Assembly: GCA_022841825.1 (NCBI GenBank)
Contig: JALHQT010000007.1
Coordinates: 158,857-222,856, forward strand
Direction: 5' to 3'
From: Anaerolineae bacterium
GTDB taxonomy: Bacteria > Chloroflexota > Anaerolineae > Aggregatilineales > Phototrophicaceae
DNA: 64,000 bases
Below, one piece after another: positions 53,721-61,923 of this stretch (positions within the stretch are counted from its first letter, which is position 1; every line of letters begins with the position of its first letter). Made by a program: the position numbers and the translations under genes. The notes below the pieces were generated by a model. That model saw nothing but the letters and a program-made list of their open reading frames with translations. It was not told where the DNA came from and searched no databases.

Positions 53721-53872
53721 GCTGCGGATGGCGTAGGATTGCCCTCGGTTACCCTCACCTCTGACAGGTCCACCAACCGTTGATCGGAGTAGGGTCACGA
53801 TGTGCTTGCCCTCGGCGCGCATGACTGTTATCTTAGCGCATGTCCCCCTCAATAATACCGAGGTCATGCGCT

Positions 53873-54625
53873 ATGGCATCGCTTGAATTCCACCAGATCG
53901 CCGAACGACACCACCGCCTCATGAACCCCTTCAGCGAGGCGAAGCTGCTGCGCCTGGGCGAGATCGCCCGCCTCGCGCCGGGGATGCGCCAGCTCGACCT
54001 CGCCTGCGGAAAAGGGGAAATGCTCTGCCGCTACGCTCAACGATTCGGCATCAGCGGCATCGGCGTCGATTACTTCCAGGCATTCCTCGACAGCGCTGCC
54101 GCCCGTGCATCCGAGCTGGATGTGGCGGACAGGCTGCAATGGGTGCAGGGCGACGCGGGCGTCTATCCCGCCGAACGCGGCGCTTTCGACGTGGTGAGCT
54201 GTATCGGCGCGTCGTGGATCGGCAGCGATATTCACGGCACGATCAAACTGATGATGGCGGCACTCAAGCCGGGCGGGCTGATGCTGCTCGGCGAGCCGTT
54301 CTGGGCGGATGACACACCCGACGAGGCATATGCACCCTGGAACATGAATAAAGGGGAATACGTCACGCTGGTCGAAACGCTCGACCGGATCGAGTCGGTC
54401 GGCGCGACGCTGGTCGAGATGCTCCTCAGCGATCAGGATGACTGGGATCGCTACGAGGCGATGCAGTGGTTCGCGGTCGATGAGTACCTGCGCGCGAACC
54501 CCACCTATGCCGACGCGCAGGGTGCCTATGCCTGGAAAGCCGAACAGAAGCACGCGTATCTGCGCTATGCCCGCCGCTACTTCCGGTGGGGCGTCTTTGT
54601 GCTGCGCCCGAAGCCCACCCTGTGA
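53873..54625 (+). CDS. SAM-dependent methyltransferase
   Basis: A 250-residue class I methyltransferase: QLDLACGKGEMLCRYAQRFG (SAM-binding motif I), GIGVDYFQAFLDSA (motif with the acidic ribose ligand), RLQWVQGDAGVYP, FDVVSCIGASWIG and LKPGGLMLLGEPFW. The substrate is not evident. ATG 53873 follows GAGGT by 8 bases; an in-frame ATG at 53840 is less well placed. Confidence 0.88.
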   Translation: MASLEFHQIAERHHRLMNPFSEAKLLRLGEIARLAPGMRQLDLACGKGEMLCRYAQRFGISGIGVDYFQAFLDSAAARASELDVADRLQWVQGDAGVYPAERGAFDVVSCIGASWIGSDIHGTIKLMMAALKPGGLMLLGEPFWADDTPDEAYAPWNMNKGEYVTLVETLDRIESVGATLVEMLLSDQDDWDRYEAMQWFAVDEYLRANPTYADAQGAYAWKAEQKHAYLRYARRYFRWGVFVLRPKPTL

Positions 54626-54719
54626 ACCGGCGCGTGCTGAAGTATCAATTCTGAGCGCAACAACTTCTGAAGAGAGTGATAGTCTGCGCGAGCGCACGGT
54701 CGATTGCGCTGTGCATCTC

Positions 54720-55628
54720 TCACAGCAGCATTTTGAGCAGCCCAGGCTGGATGGCGAAATCGAGCGTTTGCCCGGCGAACGTCTCGCCATCCAGCTCGAA
54801 GTGCAGCAGCTCCGGCGTCCTGATGCTCACAAGCTGCGCACGGGCGTGCTGCACCTTCGGATGCGTCAAGTGCGCACCGCGATAGACCTGCTCGAACGCC
54901 ATCAGAATGCGCGGGCGCGACATGCCTTTGACCAGCACCACCTCGAACAAACCATCATTCGTCTTCGCCTCCGGCGCGATGCGCATCCCGCGCCCGAACG
55001 TGCTGCCGTTGGCGACTGCCAGCAGATATGCCTTGCCGTCGTACCAGCTCGCCCCGTCCAGCCCGATGCTGACTCGTTCCGGTGCGTAGCGCAGCATCGT
55101 CGTCAGCGTCGCTTGCAGGAATGTCCAGGCGCGTCTGACGGGCGCGCTGTTGACCTTCGTCGCGATATCGCCGCTGATGCCCGCGCTGGCGATGTTCAGG
55201 AAGTAGCGCGTCGTCCCGTCGTAGGTCACGCGCCCAATATCGACCGGCTGCGGCTCGGCTTTGGCGATCCAATCGGCGGCGGCGTTGACATCGCGGAACG
55301 GCATCCCCTGCCCGCGCGCCCAATCGCGCCCGGTGCCGACCGGCAGATTGCCGTAGATCATCGGCGTCGCGCCCGGATTGCGCGCGTTCAGGTCTGCCAG
55401 GGCGTTGATGAGCGCATGGTTGGTACCGTCGCCACCAATGGCGATGACGCGCGTCAGCCCGCTTGCCTGCGCCTTGTCGAGATGCGCCGCGACTTCATCC
55501 TGGTTCTGCGTGATGGCGACGACCAGTTCGCCCAGGCGCGACCACAGTTTTGGCTCCAGCTCTTTCCAGATCACCCCCGCGCGCCCGCCTGCTGCATGAG
55601 GATTGAGGATGATGAGCGTTTTAGACAT
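54720..55628 (-). CDS. Diacylglycerol/sphingosine kinase-family lipid kinase
   Basis: A 302-residue DAGK-catalytic protein: LIILNPHAAGG (phosphate loop), VIAIGGDGTNHALINAL (ATP-binding GGDGT), GNLPVGTGRDWARGQGMP and FLNIASAGISGDIA. It phosphorylates a lipid at the membrane, resembling YegS/DgkB. Its start overlaps the receiver gene by 8 bases, which suggests co-translation with a signalling protein. Confidence 0.92.
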   Translation of the reverse strand: MSKTLIILNPHAAGGRAGVIWKELEPKLWSRLGELVVAITQNQDEVAAHLDKAQASGLTRVIAIGGDGTNHALINALADLNARNPGATPMIYGNLPVGTGRDWARGQGMPFRDVNAAADWIAKAEPQPVDIGRVTYDGTTRYFLNIASAGISGDIATKVNSAPVRRAWTFLQATLTTMLRYAPERVSIGLDGASWYDGKAYLLAVANGSTFGRGMRIAPEAKTNDGLFEVVLVKGMSRPRILMAFEQVYRGAHLTHPKVQHARAQLVSIRTPELLHFELDGETFAGQTLDFAIQPGLLKMLL

Positions 55629-56115
55629 TGCGACTTTTCAGCCAGGTGTGATATTTGTCCAGGACAACCATCAGGTCGGCGATGGGGAAAGGCTTGGCGA
55701 CATAATCATCCGCGCCGTGTTCGAGCGCGGCGCGACGGTCGTCCTTGCTGCCACTCATGAAGACAAAGTAGATGCGGTTCCACGCCGGGTTCTTGCGCAC
55801 TTCGCGGAAGAACGTATAGCCATCCATCCCAGGCATACTGATGTCGCAGATGATCAGATGAGGCAGGCGTTCCGCTGCGCCGAGAATTTCCAGCGCTGCT
55901 TTCCCGCCCTCGCAGGAAATCACCTCGTATCCCAGGACTTCGAGGACTTCTTTCAGGACATAACGCAGATCGTCAATGTCATCCAGCAGCAGCACGGTCT
56001 CGCGCTGTGGCGCAGGTGTCGGCTCGGCTTTCATGGCAGGCGTCTCCGCCGTCTTACGTTTATCCGGCGGTGCATCGCTCGTCTCCAGATCGTCTTCAGG
56101 CTCGAATATGTCCAT
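55621..56115 (-). CDS. Response regulator receiver with acidic N-terminal tail
   Basis: A 164-residue protein. A Pro/Glu-rich disordered tail (1-38) precedes a receiver with DD (45-46), phosphoacceptor Asp91 (IICDISMPGMDGY), Ser121 (MSGS) and Lys141 (AKP). There is no output domain. It overlaps the end of proA by about 20 bases and the start of the lipid kinase by 8, so the three may form one leftward operon with proB. Confidence 0.9.
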   Translation of the reverse strand: MDIFEPEDDLETSDAPPDKRKTAETPAMKAEPTPAPQRETVLLLDDIDDLRYVLKEVLEVLGYEVISCEGGKAALEILGAAERLPHLIICDISMPGMDGYTFFREVRKNPAWNRIYFVFMSGSKDDRRAALEHGADDYVAKPFPIADLMVVLDKYHTWLKSRNV

Positions 56116-57370
56116 CGCCCACAACCACCCACTTGTATGTCGTCAATTCTTGCAGCGCCATCGGACCGCGTGCATGAAGCTTCTGGGTACTGACCGCGAT
56201 CTCCGCGCCCAAGCCGAGCGCACCACCATCATTGAAGCGGGTGCTGGCGTTCCAGAACACAGCCGATGAATCGACCTCGTTGAAGAACCGCTCCGCATCC
56301 TCGCGCCGACGTGTCATGATGGCATCGCTGTGCCCCATGCTGTGGGTGTTGATATGCGTGATCGCTTCGTCCAAAGAATCGACTACTTTTAATCCTAACA
56401 CAAGGGACATCCATTCCGTATCGAAATCTTCTTCATTCGCGGATGTAACAGCATTGTCATGCGTTTCGCCCAGCGCCGCCAGGGCGCGCGGCTCGGCGCG
56501 GAAGCTGACGCCGGCAGGCGCGAGATGCGCGACCACGCGCGGGAGCACCTGCGCCGCCACCTCGCTTTTGACCAGCACGGTATCCAGCGAATTGCAGACA
56601 GCGGGCTTCTGTGTCTTGGCGTTGTGGATGACGCGCAGCGCAGCGTCAATGTCTGCGGTCTCGTCAATGTAGACATGGCAGATGCCGATGCCCCCCGTGA
56701 TGACCGGGATGGTGCTGTTTTCGCGGCACAGCTTGTGCAGCGATGCCCCGCCGCGTGGGATGATCAGGTCGATGTAGTCGTGCAGCTTGAGCATCTCGCT
56801 CACGTACTGGCGGTCGGCGCTTTCGATGTACTGCACGGCGTCAGCGGGGAAGCCGCAGGCGATGAGCGCGTCACGCAGCACGCCGACCAGCGCCAGATTG
56901 GAGCGCATCGAGTCTTTGCCGCCGCGCAGGATGACGGCGTTGCCGCTCTTGATCGCCAGGACGACGACATCGACCGTGACGTTGGGGCGCGATTCGTAGA
57001 TGACGCCCAGCACGCCGAGCGGGGTGCGGCGGCGCGAAATGCGCAAGCCGTTGTCGAGCGTGCGCTCGTCAAAGCTTTCGCCAACCGGGTCGGGCAGCGA
57101 CGCCACCTGGCGCACATCGGCGATCATGCCGCTCATGCGTCGCGTCAGGTCAAGGCGGTCTTTGATCCACAGCTCGTCGGTGCCGCTGGCGCGCGCGTCG
57201 GCGACATCCTGCGCGTTCGCCGCCAGGACGGCAGCGCTGTGTGCCTCCAGCGCCGACGCAATCGCCATCAGGACGTCGTTCTTCTGCGCCGTCGTCATCG
57301 TGACGAGCGCGCGCGCCGCCGCCTTCGCCCGCTTGCCCATCTCGACCATATCAAGCGTCTGAACCGTCAT
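56096..57370 (-). CDS. proA: Gamma-glutamyl phosphate reductase
   Basis: A 424-residue NADPH-dependent enzyme, the second step of proline synthesis. The catalytic Cys is in KTQKPAVCNSLDTVLV. The NADP site includes LGVLGVIYESRPNVTVDVVV and SGNAVILRGGKDSMRSN. C-terminal motifs are DAIMTRRREDAERFFNEVDS and VFWNASTRFNDGGALGLGAE. ATG 57370 follows GGGGAG by 7 bases. It is separated from proB by a 148-base hairpin array. Confidence 0.97.
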   Translation of the reverse strand: MTVQTLDMVEMGKRAKAAARALVTMTTAQKNDVLMAIASALEAHSAAVLAANAQDVADARASGTDELWIKDRLDLTRRMSGMIADVRQVASLPDPVGESFDERTLDNGLRISRRRTPLGVLGVIYESRPNVTVDVVVLAIKSGNAVILRGGKDSMRSNLALVGVLRDALIACGFPADAVQYIESADRQYVSEMLKLHDYIDLIIPRGGASLHKLCRENSTIPVITGGIGICHVYIDETADIDAALRVIHNAKTQKPAVCNSLDTVLVKSEVAAQVLPRVVAHLAPAGVSFRAEPRALAALGETHDNAVTSANEEDFDTEWMSLVLGLKVVDSLDEAITHINTHSMGHSDAIMTRRREDAERFFNEVDSSAVFWNASTRFNDGGALGLGAEIAVSTQKLHARGPMALQELTTYKWVVVGDGHIRA

Positions 57371-57393
57371 CACACTGCTCCCCAATTGCCGAC

Positions 57394-57511
57394 GCCTGAA
57401 GCTCAAAGCTTCAGGCTACAACTGAACGCGTAAACCCCTAAAGGGGTTGCTAACTTCAGCCCGTGAACGGGCTTACCAATCTTACCCAGCCTGGGGTTTT
57501 GAACCCCAGGC
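57394..57511. repeat. Array of four hairpins between proB and proA
   Basis: Perfect stems at 57394-57416 (GCCTGAAGCT arm), 57433-57448 (AACCCCT), 57458-57473 (AGCCCGT) and 57489-57511 (GCCTGGGGTT) follow at short spacing. The first is identical, inverted, to 51914-51936. They lie within the likely proBA transcript and may act as RNA-stability or polarity elements. Confidence 0.7.
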
Positions 57512-57517
57512 GCGCGG

Positions 57518-58621
57518 TCATGCCAGCACCACCATATTGTTGCGGTGGATGACCGCATCGCCGTAACTATACCCCAGGATGTCGATGATCTGCGTCGATT
57601 TAACACCGCACAGTTTCTTCAGGTCGTCGCTGTCGTAATTCGTCATCCCGTGCGCCACTTCGCGCCCGTCCGGCGCATGGATGGAGACGACCGCCCCGCG
57701 CTCGAATTCGCGCGCCACCCGCGTCATACCGACCGGCAGCAGGCTCGCACCGCCCTTGAGCAGCTTGCTTGCTGCACCCGCGTCGATATGCAGCGTGCCG
57801 CGCGGCTTCTCCATCAGCAGCCAGCGTTTGCGGCTCTCCATATGGCTGATCTGCGCGGGAAAGCGCGTCCCAATCGACTCGCCATCCAGCAGTCGCGCCA
57901 TCACGTTCGGCGTCCTGCCGCTGGCGATCACGGTCGTCACGCCGCTGCGCCCGGCGAGCTGTGCGGCTTGCAGCTTGGTCGTCATACCGCCCGTGCCCTG
58001 CGTGCTGCCCGCGCCGCCCGCCGCCGCCCAGGTCGCATCGTTGATCTGCGCGACTTCCGCGATGAGCTGCGCGTCCGGCTGTGTGCGCGGGTCGGCGGTG
58101 AACAAGCCCTGCTGGTCGGTCAGCAGGATCAGCAGATCCGCTTCGACCAGTCCCGCGACCATCGCCGACAGATTGTCGTTATCGCCGACGCGGATTTCGT
58201 GGGTGGCGGTGGTGTCGTTCTCGTTGATGACGGGGATAATGCGCTGGTCGAGCAGGTTGCTCAACGTATCACGGATGTTGAGGTGGCGCGCGCGGTCGCT
58301 GATGTCCTCGCGCGTCAGCAGCACCTGCGCAACGACGATCTGGAAGATGTCGAACAGTTCGCTGTACACCTGCATCAGGCGGCTCTGCCCGACCGCGCTC
58401 AACATCTGCTTGGCGGGCAGTGAGCGACCGAGTTCGGGAAAGCCGAGTCGTTCGCGTCCGGCGGCGACCGCGCCGGACGAAACCACGATCACCTCATGCC
58501 CGGTCTGGTGCGCCGCCGCGACCTGCTGGACGATCTCCAACATCCGCTGGCGATGCAGGCTGGGCGTGCCGTTGGTGAGGACACTGGTGCCGAATTTGAC
58601 GACGACGCGCTGAGTGGACAT
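57518..58621 (-). CDS. proB: Glutamate 5-kinase
   Basis: A 367-residue enzyme, the first step of proline synthesis. The amino-acid kinase domain has VVVKFGTSVLTNG, EVIVVSSGAVAAGRERLGF, VIPVINENDTTA, LLILLTDQQGLFTADPRTQP and GTGGMTTKLQAAQLA. A C-terminal PUA domain (RGTLHIDAGAASKLLKGGAS onward) is present. ATG 58621 with GAGGTC about 9 bases upstream is preferred over a Met three codons earlier. Confidence 0.97.
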   Translation of the reverse strand: MSTQRVVVKFGTSVLTNGTPSLHRQRMLEIVQQVAAAHQTGHEVIVVSSGAVAAGRERLGFPELGRSLPAKQMLSAVGQSRLMQVYSELFDIFQIVVAQVLLTREDISDRARHLNIRDTLSNLLDQRIIPVINENDTTATHEIRVGDNDNLSAMVAGLVEADLLILLTDQQGLFTADPRTQPDAQLIAEVAQINDATWAAAGGAGSTQGTGGMTTKLQAAQLAGRSGVTTVIASGRTPNVMARLLDGESIGTRFPAQISHMESRKRWLLMEKPRGTLHIDAGAASKLLKGGASLLPVGMTRVAREFERGAVVSIHAPDGREVAHGMTNYDSDDLKKLCGVKSTQIIDILGYSYGDAVIHRNNMVVLA

Positions 58622-58647
58622 GGGCAGCATGACCTCGATTTGCTGAG

Positions 58648-58665
58648 GGGGGCGGTTTCGCCCCC
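58648..58665. terminator. Hairpin after the SHMT-GcvT fusion gene
   Basis: GGGGGCG (58648-58654) pairs with CGCCCCC (58659-58665) around GTTT and is followed by CTAC. It is a GTAGGGG-type repeat placed exactly at the 3' end of the leftward gene, between it and proB. Confidence 0.5.
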
Positions 58666-61600
58666 TACTTCTTCGCGCTGGGGAAGCGGCTCAGGATCAC
58701 GGCGGGTTCCGCCGCGCCGCCGTCGCGCTGGACGGCGATGCGCGTGCCCTCCTTGAGCATGTGCTCACGGATGTACGCCTGCCCCAACTGGTAACGCTCG
58801 CTGTCGATGCTGCACGAGGTGACCACGCCGACCTGCTCGCCCGCTTCGGTGACGATCTTGTCGCCTGCGTGCGGCGGGCGCGCACCCTTGCGCTCCAAGC
58901 GGAAGCGCGTGACTTCCGCGACGCGCTCACGCTCATGCGTGACGAACGCCGCCTTGCCGACGAAGAACGGCTTCCACAGCTTGACGTAAGAGCCGAAGCC
59001 CGCATCCGCCGGGTTGAGCCTGAGGTCACCCGCCAGTTCATGCCCGTAGAGTGGCAAGCCCGCCTCGGTGCGCAGGCTGTCGCGCGCCGCCAGACCGCAC
59101 GCCGTCGCGCCGTTGGCGATCAGCGCCTTAAAGAGCGCCTCTGCCTGGTCGGGATGGACGAACAGCTCATACGCCACCCGTTCGCCCGTATAGCCTGTGC
59201 GCGAGACGATCAGGTCGAAGCCGCCCAGCAGCGCGCGCGTCACACCCGCCCAGGGCAGCGCCAGCACACGCCTGAGATCGGCGCTGTTGTCCCCTGCCAG
59301 CGCGGTCAGAATGTCCTTGCTCGACTTGCCTTGCAGCGCCACGTCTACACGACGATCCACGCCGCTGCTGCTGGCGCGCAAATCGCGCAATGTGAAGCGG
59401 TCGCGCCCCCCCAGCCTGCGCCAGGGATGCGGCGGGTCAATGCTGACGCCGCCGTTCTTGACGGCGTTGAGCCATGCCCAGTTCTTGTCGTTGTTCGAGG
59501 CATTGACGACGATCAGGTACTCTTCCGCAGCCACGCGGTAGATCATCAGGTCGTCCAGCGGCACGCCATCCACGCCCAGGAAGTAGGTGTAATGCGATTC
59601 GCCCACGGCGAGCGTCGTCACGTCGTTGGTCGTCACGGTGTCCAGGAACGCCTCCGCGCCGGGTCCACGCGCATCGAAGACGCCCATGTGCGTCACGTCG
59701 AAGACGCCCGCGCTCGTGCGCACGGCGTTGTGTTCGTCCGCGACCGAGGTGTACCAGACGGGCATGTCGTAACCCGCGAACTCGGTCATCTTCGCGCCCA
59801 TCGCCGTATGCAGCCCATGAATCGGCGTCGTCCGTAGGGGCGACTCATGAGTCGCCCCTACATCGCCATAGGCAAATTCCGGCAGCGCCTCGAACGTCGG
59901 ACCCGCGTAGTGTTCGCCATTCATGCCGACGAAATACGCCTTGTGCGCGTAGCCACGCCCGTCCGCCCATGCCTCTTTGATGTCGAAGCCGATCGTGCCC
60001 GGCGCGGTCGCCCCGCGATTCTGCACATCGACCGGACCCGGAATTTTGGCGTAGACATCGGTCGGATCGACGATCACGAAGCCATCCGAAAGGGAACGCA
60101 GCCACGACGCCGCGCGATGTGCATGCTCCTGCACGTAGAGCGTGTAGCCGTCGTCCGTGCGCTCGACATAGCCGCGCGTGATCGGCTTGCCATTTGCCTC
60201 CAACAGCCAGGTCGGCTGCTGCTCGCCGACGTTCAGCCCGCGCACGTCGCTCGTCAGCACCGCGTCGAGGAAGTTCGCCGCTTCCGCCCCACGAATGTGG
60301 AGGGTCTGGAAGCCATAGACAATATCGGCATAGAGATAATCGACATGCGGGTAGCCATCTTCCGGGACATCGGTGTCGATGCCCGCGTCTTTCGCCAGCT
60401 CCGCCACATCCAGGCGCGCCTGCATCAGCGTGTCGAAGTCAATGCGCGCACGCGCCTCGGCGCGCTTCTTGCCCTCGTACGAGAAAGGCACACATGCCTT
60501 CATGACGCGGGCGATGATCTCCGCCAGGCGGTCGATCTCTGCATCGCCGAAACCACGCTGCGAAATCCAGGGCGTGCCCAGGCGGACGCCGGACGGGCGC
60601 AGCGCTGCCTTATCGCCCGGCAGCGTATTGAAGTTGCAGACGATCCCGACCAGATCGAGGATGCGCGCCGCCTGCTGCCCACTCAACGGCGTGCCATCCG
60701 CGCCGACAAACCCGCGCAAATCCATCAGCAGCATGTGCGTGTCGGTGCCGCCGTAGGCGATGCGCACGCCGTGCTCCTGAAGCTGGCGTGCCAGCCGCTC
60801 GGCGTTCGCCTTCATGCGCTGCTGAAGCTGGCGGAACTGCTCGGTCTTCGCCAGTTTGAGCGCCACGCACAACGCCGCGATGCTGTTGACGTGAGGTCCC
60901 CCCTGCTCGCCGGGGAAGACCGCGCGATCGACCTTGTCGGCGACATCCTTGCGATGGGTGATCAGCACCGCGCCGCGCGGACCATGCAGCGTCTTATGCG
61001 TGGTGAACGAGACGATGTCCGCGTAGCCGACCGGGTTGGGGTAGACGCCGCCGATGATCATGCCGGAAACATGCGAGACATCCGCCATCAGGTAGGCACC
61101 GACCTCGTCGGCGATGGCGCGGAACTGTGCCCAATCGGGCGCGTAGGGATAGCTGGTGTAGCCCGCGATGATCATTTTGGGGCGGTGTTCGAGCGCCAGC
61201 GCGCGGATCGTTTCGTAATTCAGCTTTTCGGTCTTCGGATCGACGCCGTAGCCGACTGCTTTGTACTGCTTGCCGCTGCGGTTGACCGGGCTGCCGTGCG
61301 TCAGGTGCCCGCCCTGGAGCAAGTCCATGCCCAGGAACGTATCGCCGACCGTCAACAGCGCGCTGTAGATGGCATTGTTGGCGGGCGCGCCGGAGAGCGG
61401 CTGCACGTTGACGTACAGCTTGTCGGCGGGGTAAGCGTCGGTGGCGAACAGTTCGGCGGTGCGGCGGCGGGCGAGTGCCTCGACGATGTTGGCGTACTCG
61501 GTGCCCTTGTAGTAGCGCTTATCGGCGATACGGCGGTATTCCGGCAGGCGCATCCCGTAATCGAGGATTTCGTCCTCGGTCATCGTGCGCGTTTCGTCGA

Positions 61601-61796
61601 GCGGGTAACCTTCGGCATACAGGTTGTGGAAGGACGAGGTGAGCGTTTCGCGCACGGCGTAGGGCACCGTGCTTTCCGACGGGATCATGATGAGCGTGCG
61701 CTGCTGGCGCGCGGTTTCGTGGCGGATGAGTTCGGCGACATCAGGGTCAGTTTCGGCAAGCGACCCGCGAAACAGGAAGTCACGTTCGACTGGCAT
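58665..61796 (-). CDS. Serine hydroxymethyltransferase - aminomethyltransferase (GlyA-GcvT) fusion
   Basis: A 1043-residue fusion. The N-terminal half (about 1-450) is [52 protein letters not shown], the PLP Lys in [15 protein letters not shown] and [15 protein letters not shown] middle region (about 470-680) is a divergent extra domain ([20 protein letters not shown], similar to GcvT folds). The C-terminal part is Gcv[60 protein letters not shown] and [19 protein letters not shown]. It would couple glycine cleavage and serine synthesis through methylene-tetrahydrofolate. A palindromic repeat lies in frame in the linker (59834-59861). The Met at 61796 fits the SHMT N-terminus. Confidence 0.92.
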   Translation of the reverse strand: MPVERDFLFRGSLAETDPDVAELIRHETARQQRTLIMIPSESTVPYAVRETLTSSFHNLYAEGYPLDETRTMTEDEILDYGMRLPEYRRIADKRYYKGTEYANIVEALARRRTAELFATDAYPADKLYVNVQPLSGAPANNAIYSALLTVGDTFLGMDLLQGGHLTHGSPVNRSGKQYKAVGYGVDPKTEKLNYETIRALALEHRPKMIIAGYTSYPYAPDWAQFRAIADEVGAYLMADVSHVSGMIIGGVYPNPVGYADIVSFTTHKTLHGPRGAVLITHRKDVADKVDRAVFPGEQGGPHVNSIAALCVALKLAKTEQFRQLQQRMKANAERLARQLQEHGVRIAYGGTDTHMLLMDLRGFVGADGTPLSGQQAARILDLVGIVCNFNTLPGDKAALRPSGVRLGTPWISQRGFGDAEIDRLAEIIARVMKACVPFSYEGKKRAEARARIDFDTLMQARLDVAELAKDAGIDTDVPEDGYPHVDYLYADIVYGFQTLHIRGAEAANFLDAVLTSDVRGLNVGEQQPTWLLEANGKPITRGYVERTDDGYTLYVQEHAHRAASWLRSLSDGFVIVDPTDVYAKIPGPVDVQNRGATAPGTIGFDIKEAWADGRGYAHKAYFVGMNGEHYAGPTFEALPEFAYGDVGATHESPLRTTPIHGLHTAMGAKMTEFAGYDMPVWYTSVADEHNAVRTSAGVFDVTHMGVFDARGPGAEAFLDTVTTNDVTTLAVGESHYTYFLGVDGVPLDDLMIYRVAAEEYLIVVNASNNDKNWAWLNAVKNGGVSIDPPHPWRRLGGRDRFTLRDLRASSSGVDRRVDVALQGKSSKDILTALAGDNSADLRRVLALPWAGVTRALLGGFDLIVSRTGYTGERVAYELFVHPDQAEALFKALIANGATACGLAARDSLRTEAGLPLYGHELAGDLRLNPADAGFGSYVKLWKPFFVGKAAFVTHERERVAEVTRFRLERKGARPPHAGDKIVTEAGEQVGVVTSCSIDSERYQLGQAYIREHMLKEGTRIAVQRDGGAAEPAVILSRFPSAKK
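59834..59861. repeat. Perfect 28-bp palindrome in frame inside the SHMT-GcvT gene
   Basis: The half GTAGGGGCGACTCA is followed by its exact reverse complement. It is the most symmetrical member of the GTAGGGGC...GCCCCTAC family and encodes [10 protein letters not shown] at the junction between the middle region and the GcvT domain, so the frame is preserved. Confidence 0.8.
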
Positions 61797-61923
61797 AATG
61801 AAAGTATCCTGAGGTGATTTATTGAGCAACGCTGGGGCTATTTTAGCACACCAATTGCCGGCTATTTCGAAACGGTCTACACTCTTGCGCAGGACACAAT
61901 CCCCTAACAAGAGGCAAGCCGCC

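Noticed and set aside
59847..61817. 656-codon open frame antisense to the SHMT-GcvT gene
   Set aside because: Shadow frame with low-complexity Arg/Val/Asp composition and no ribosome-binding site.
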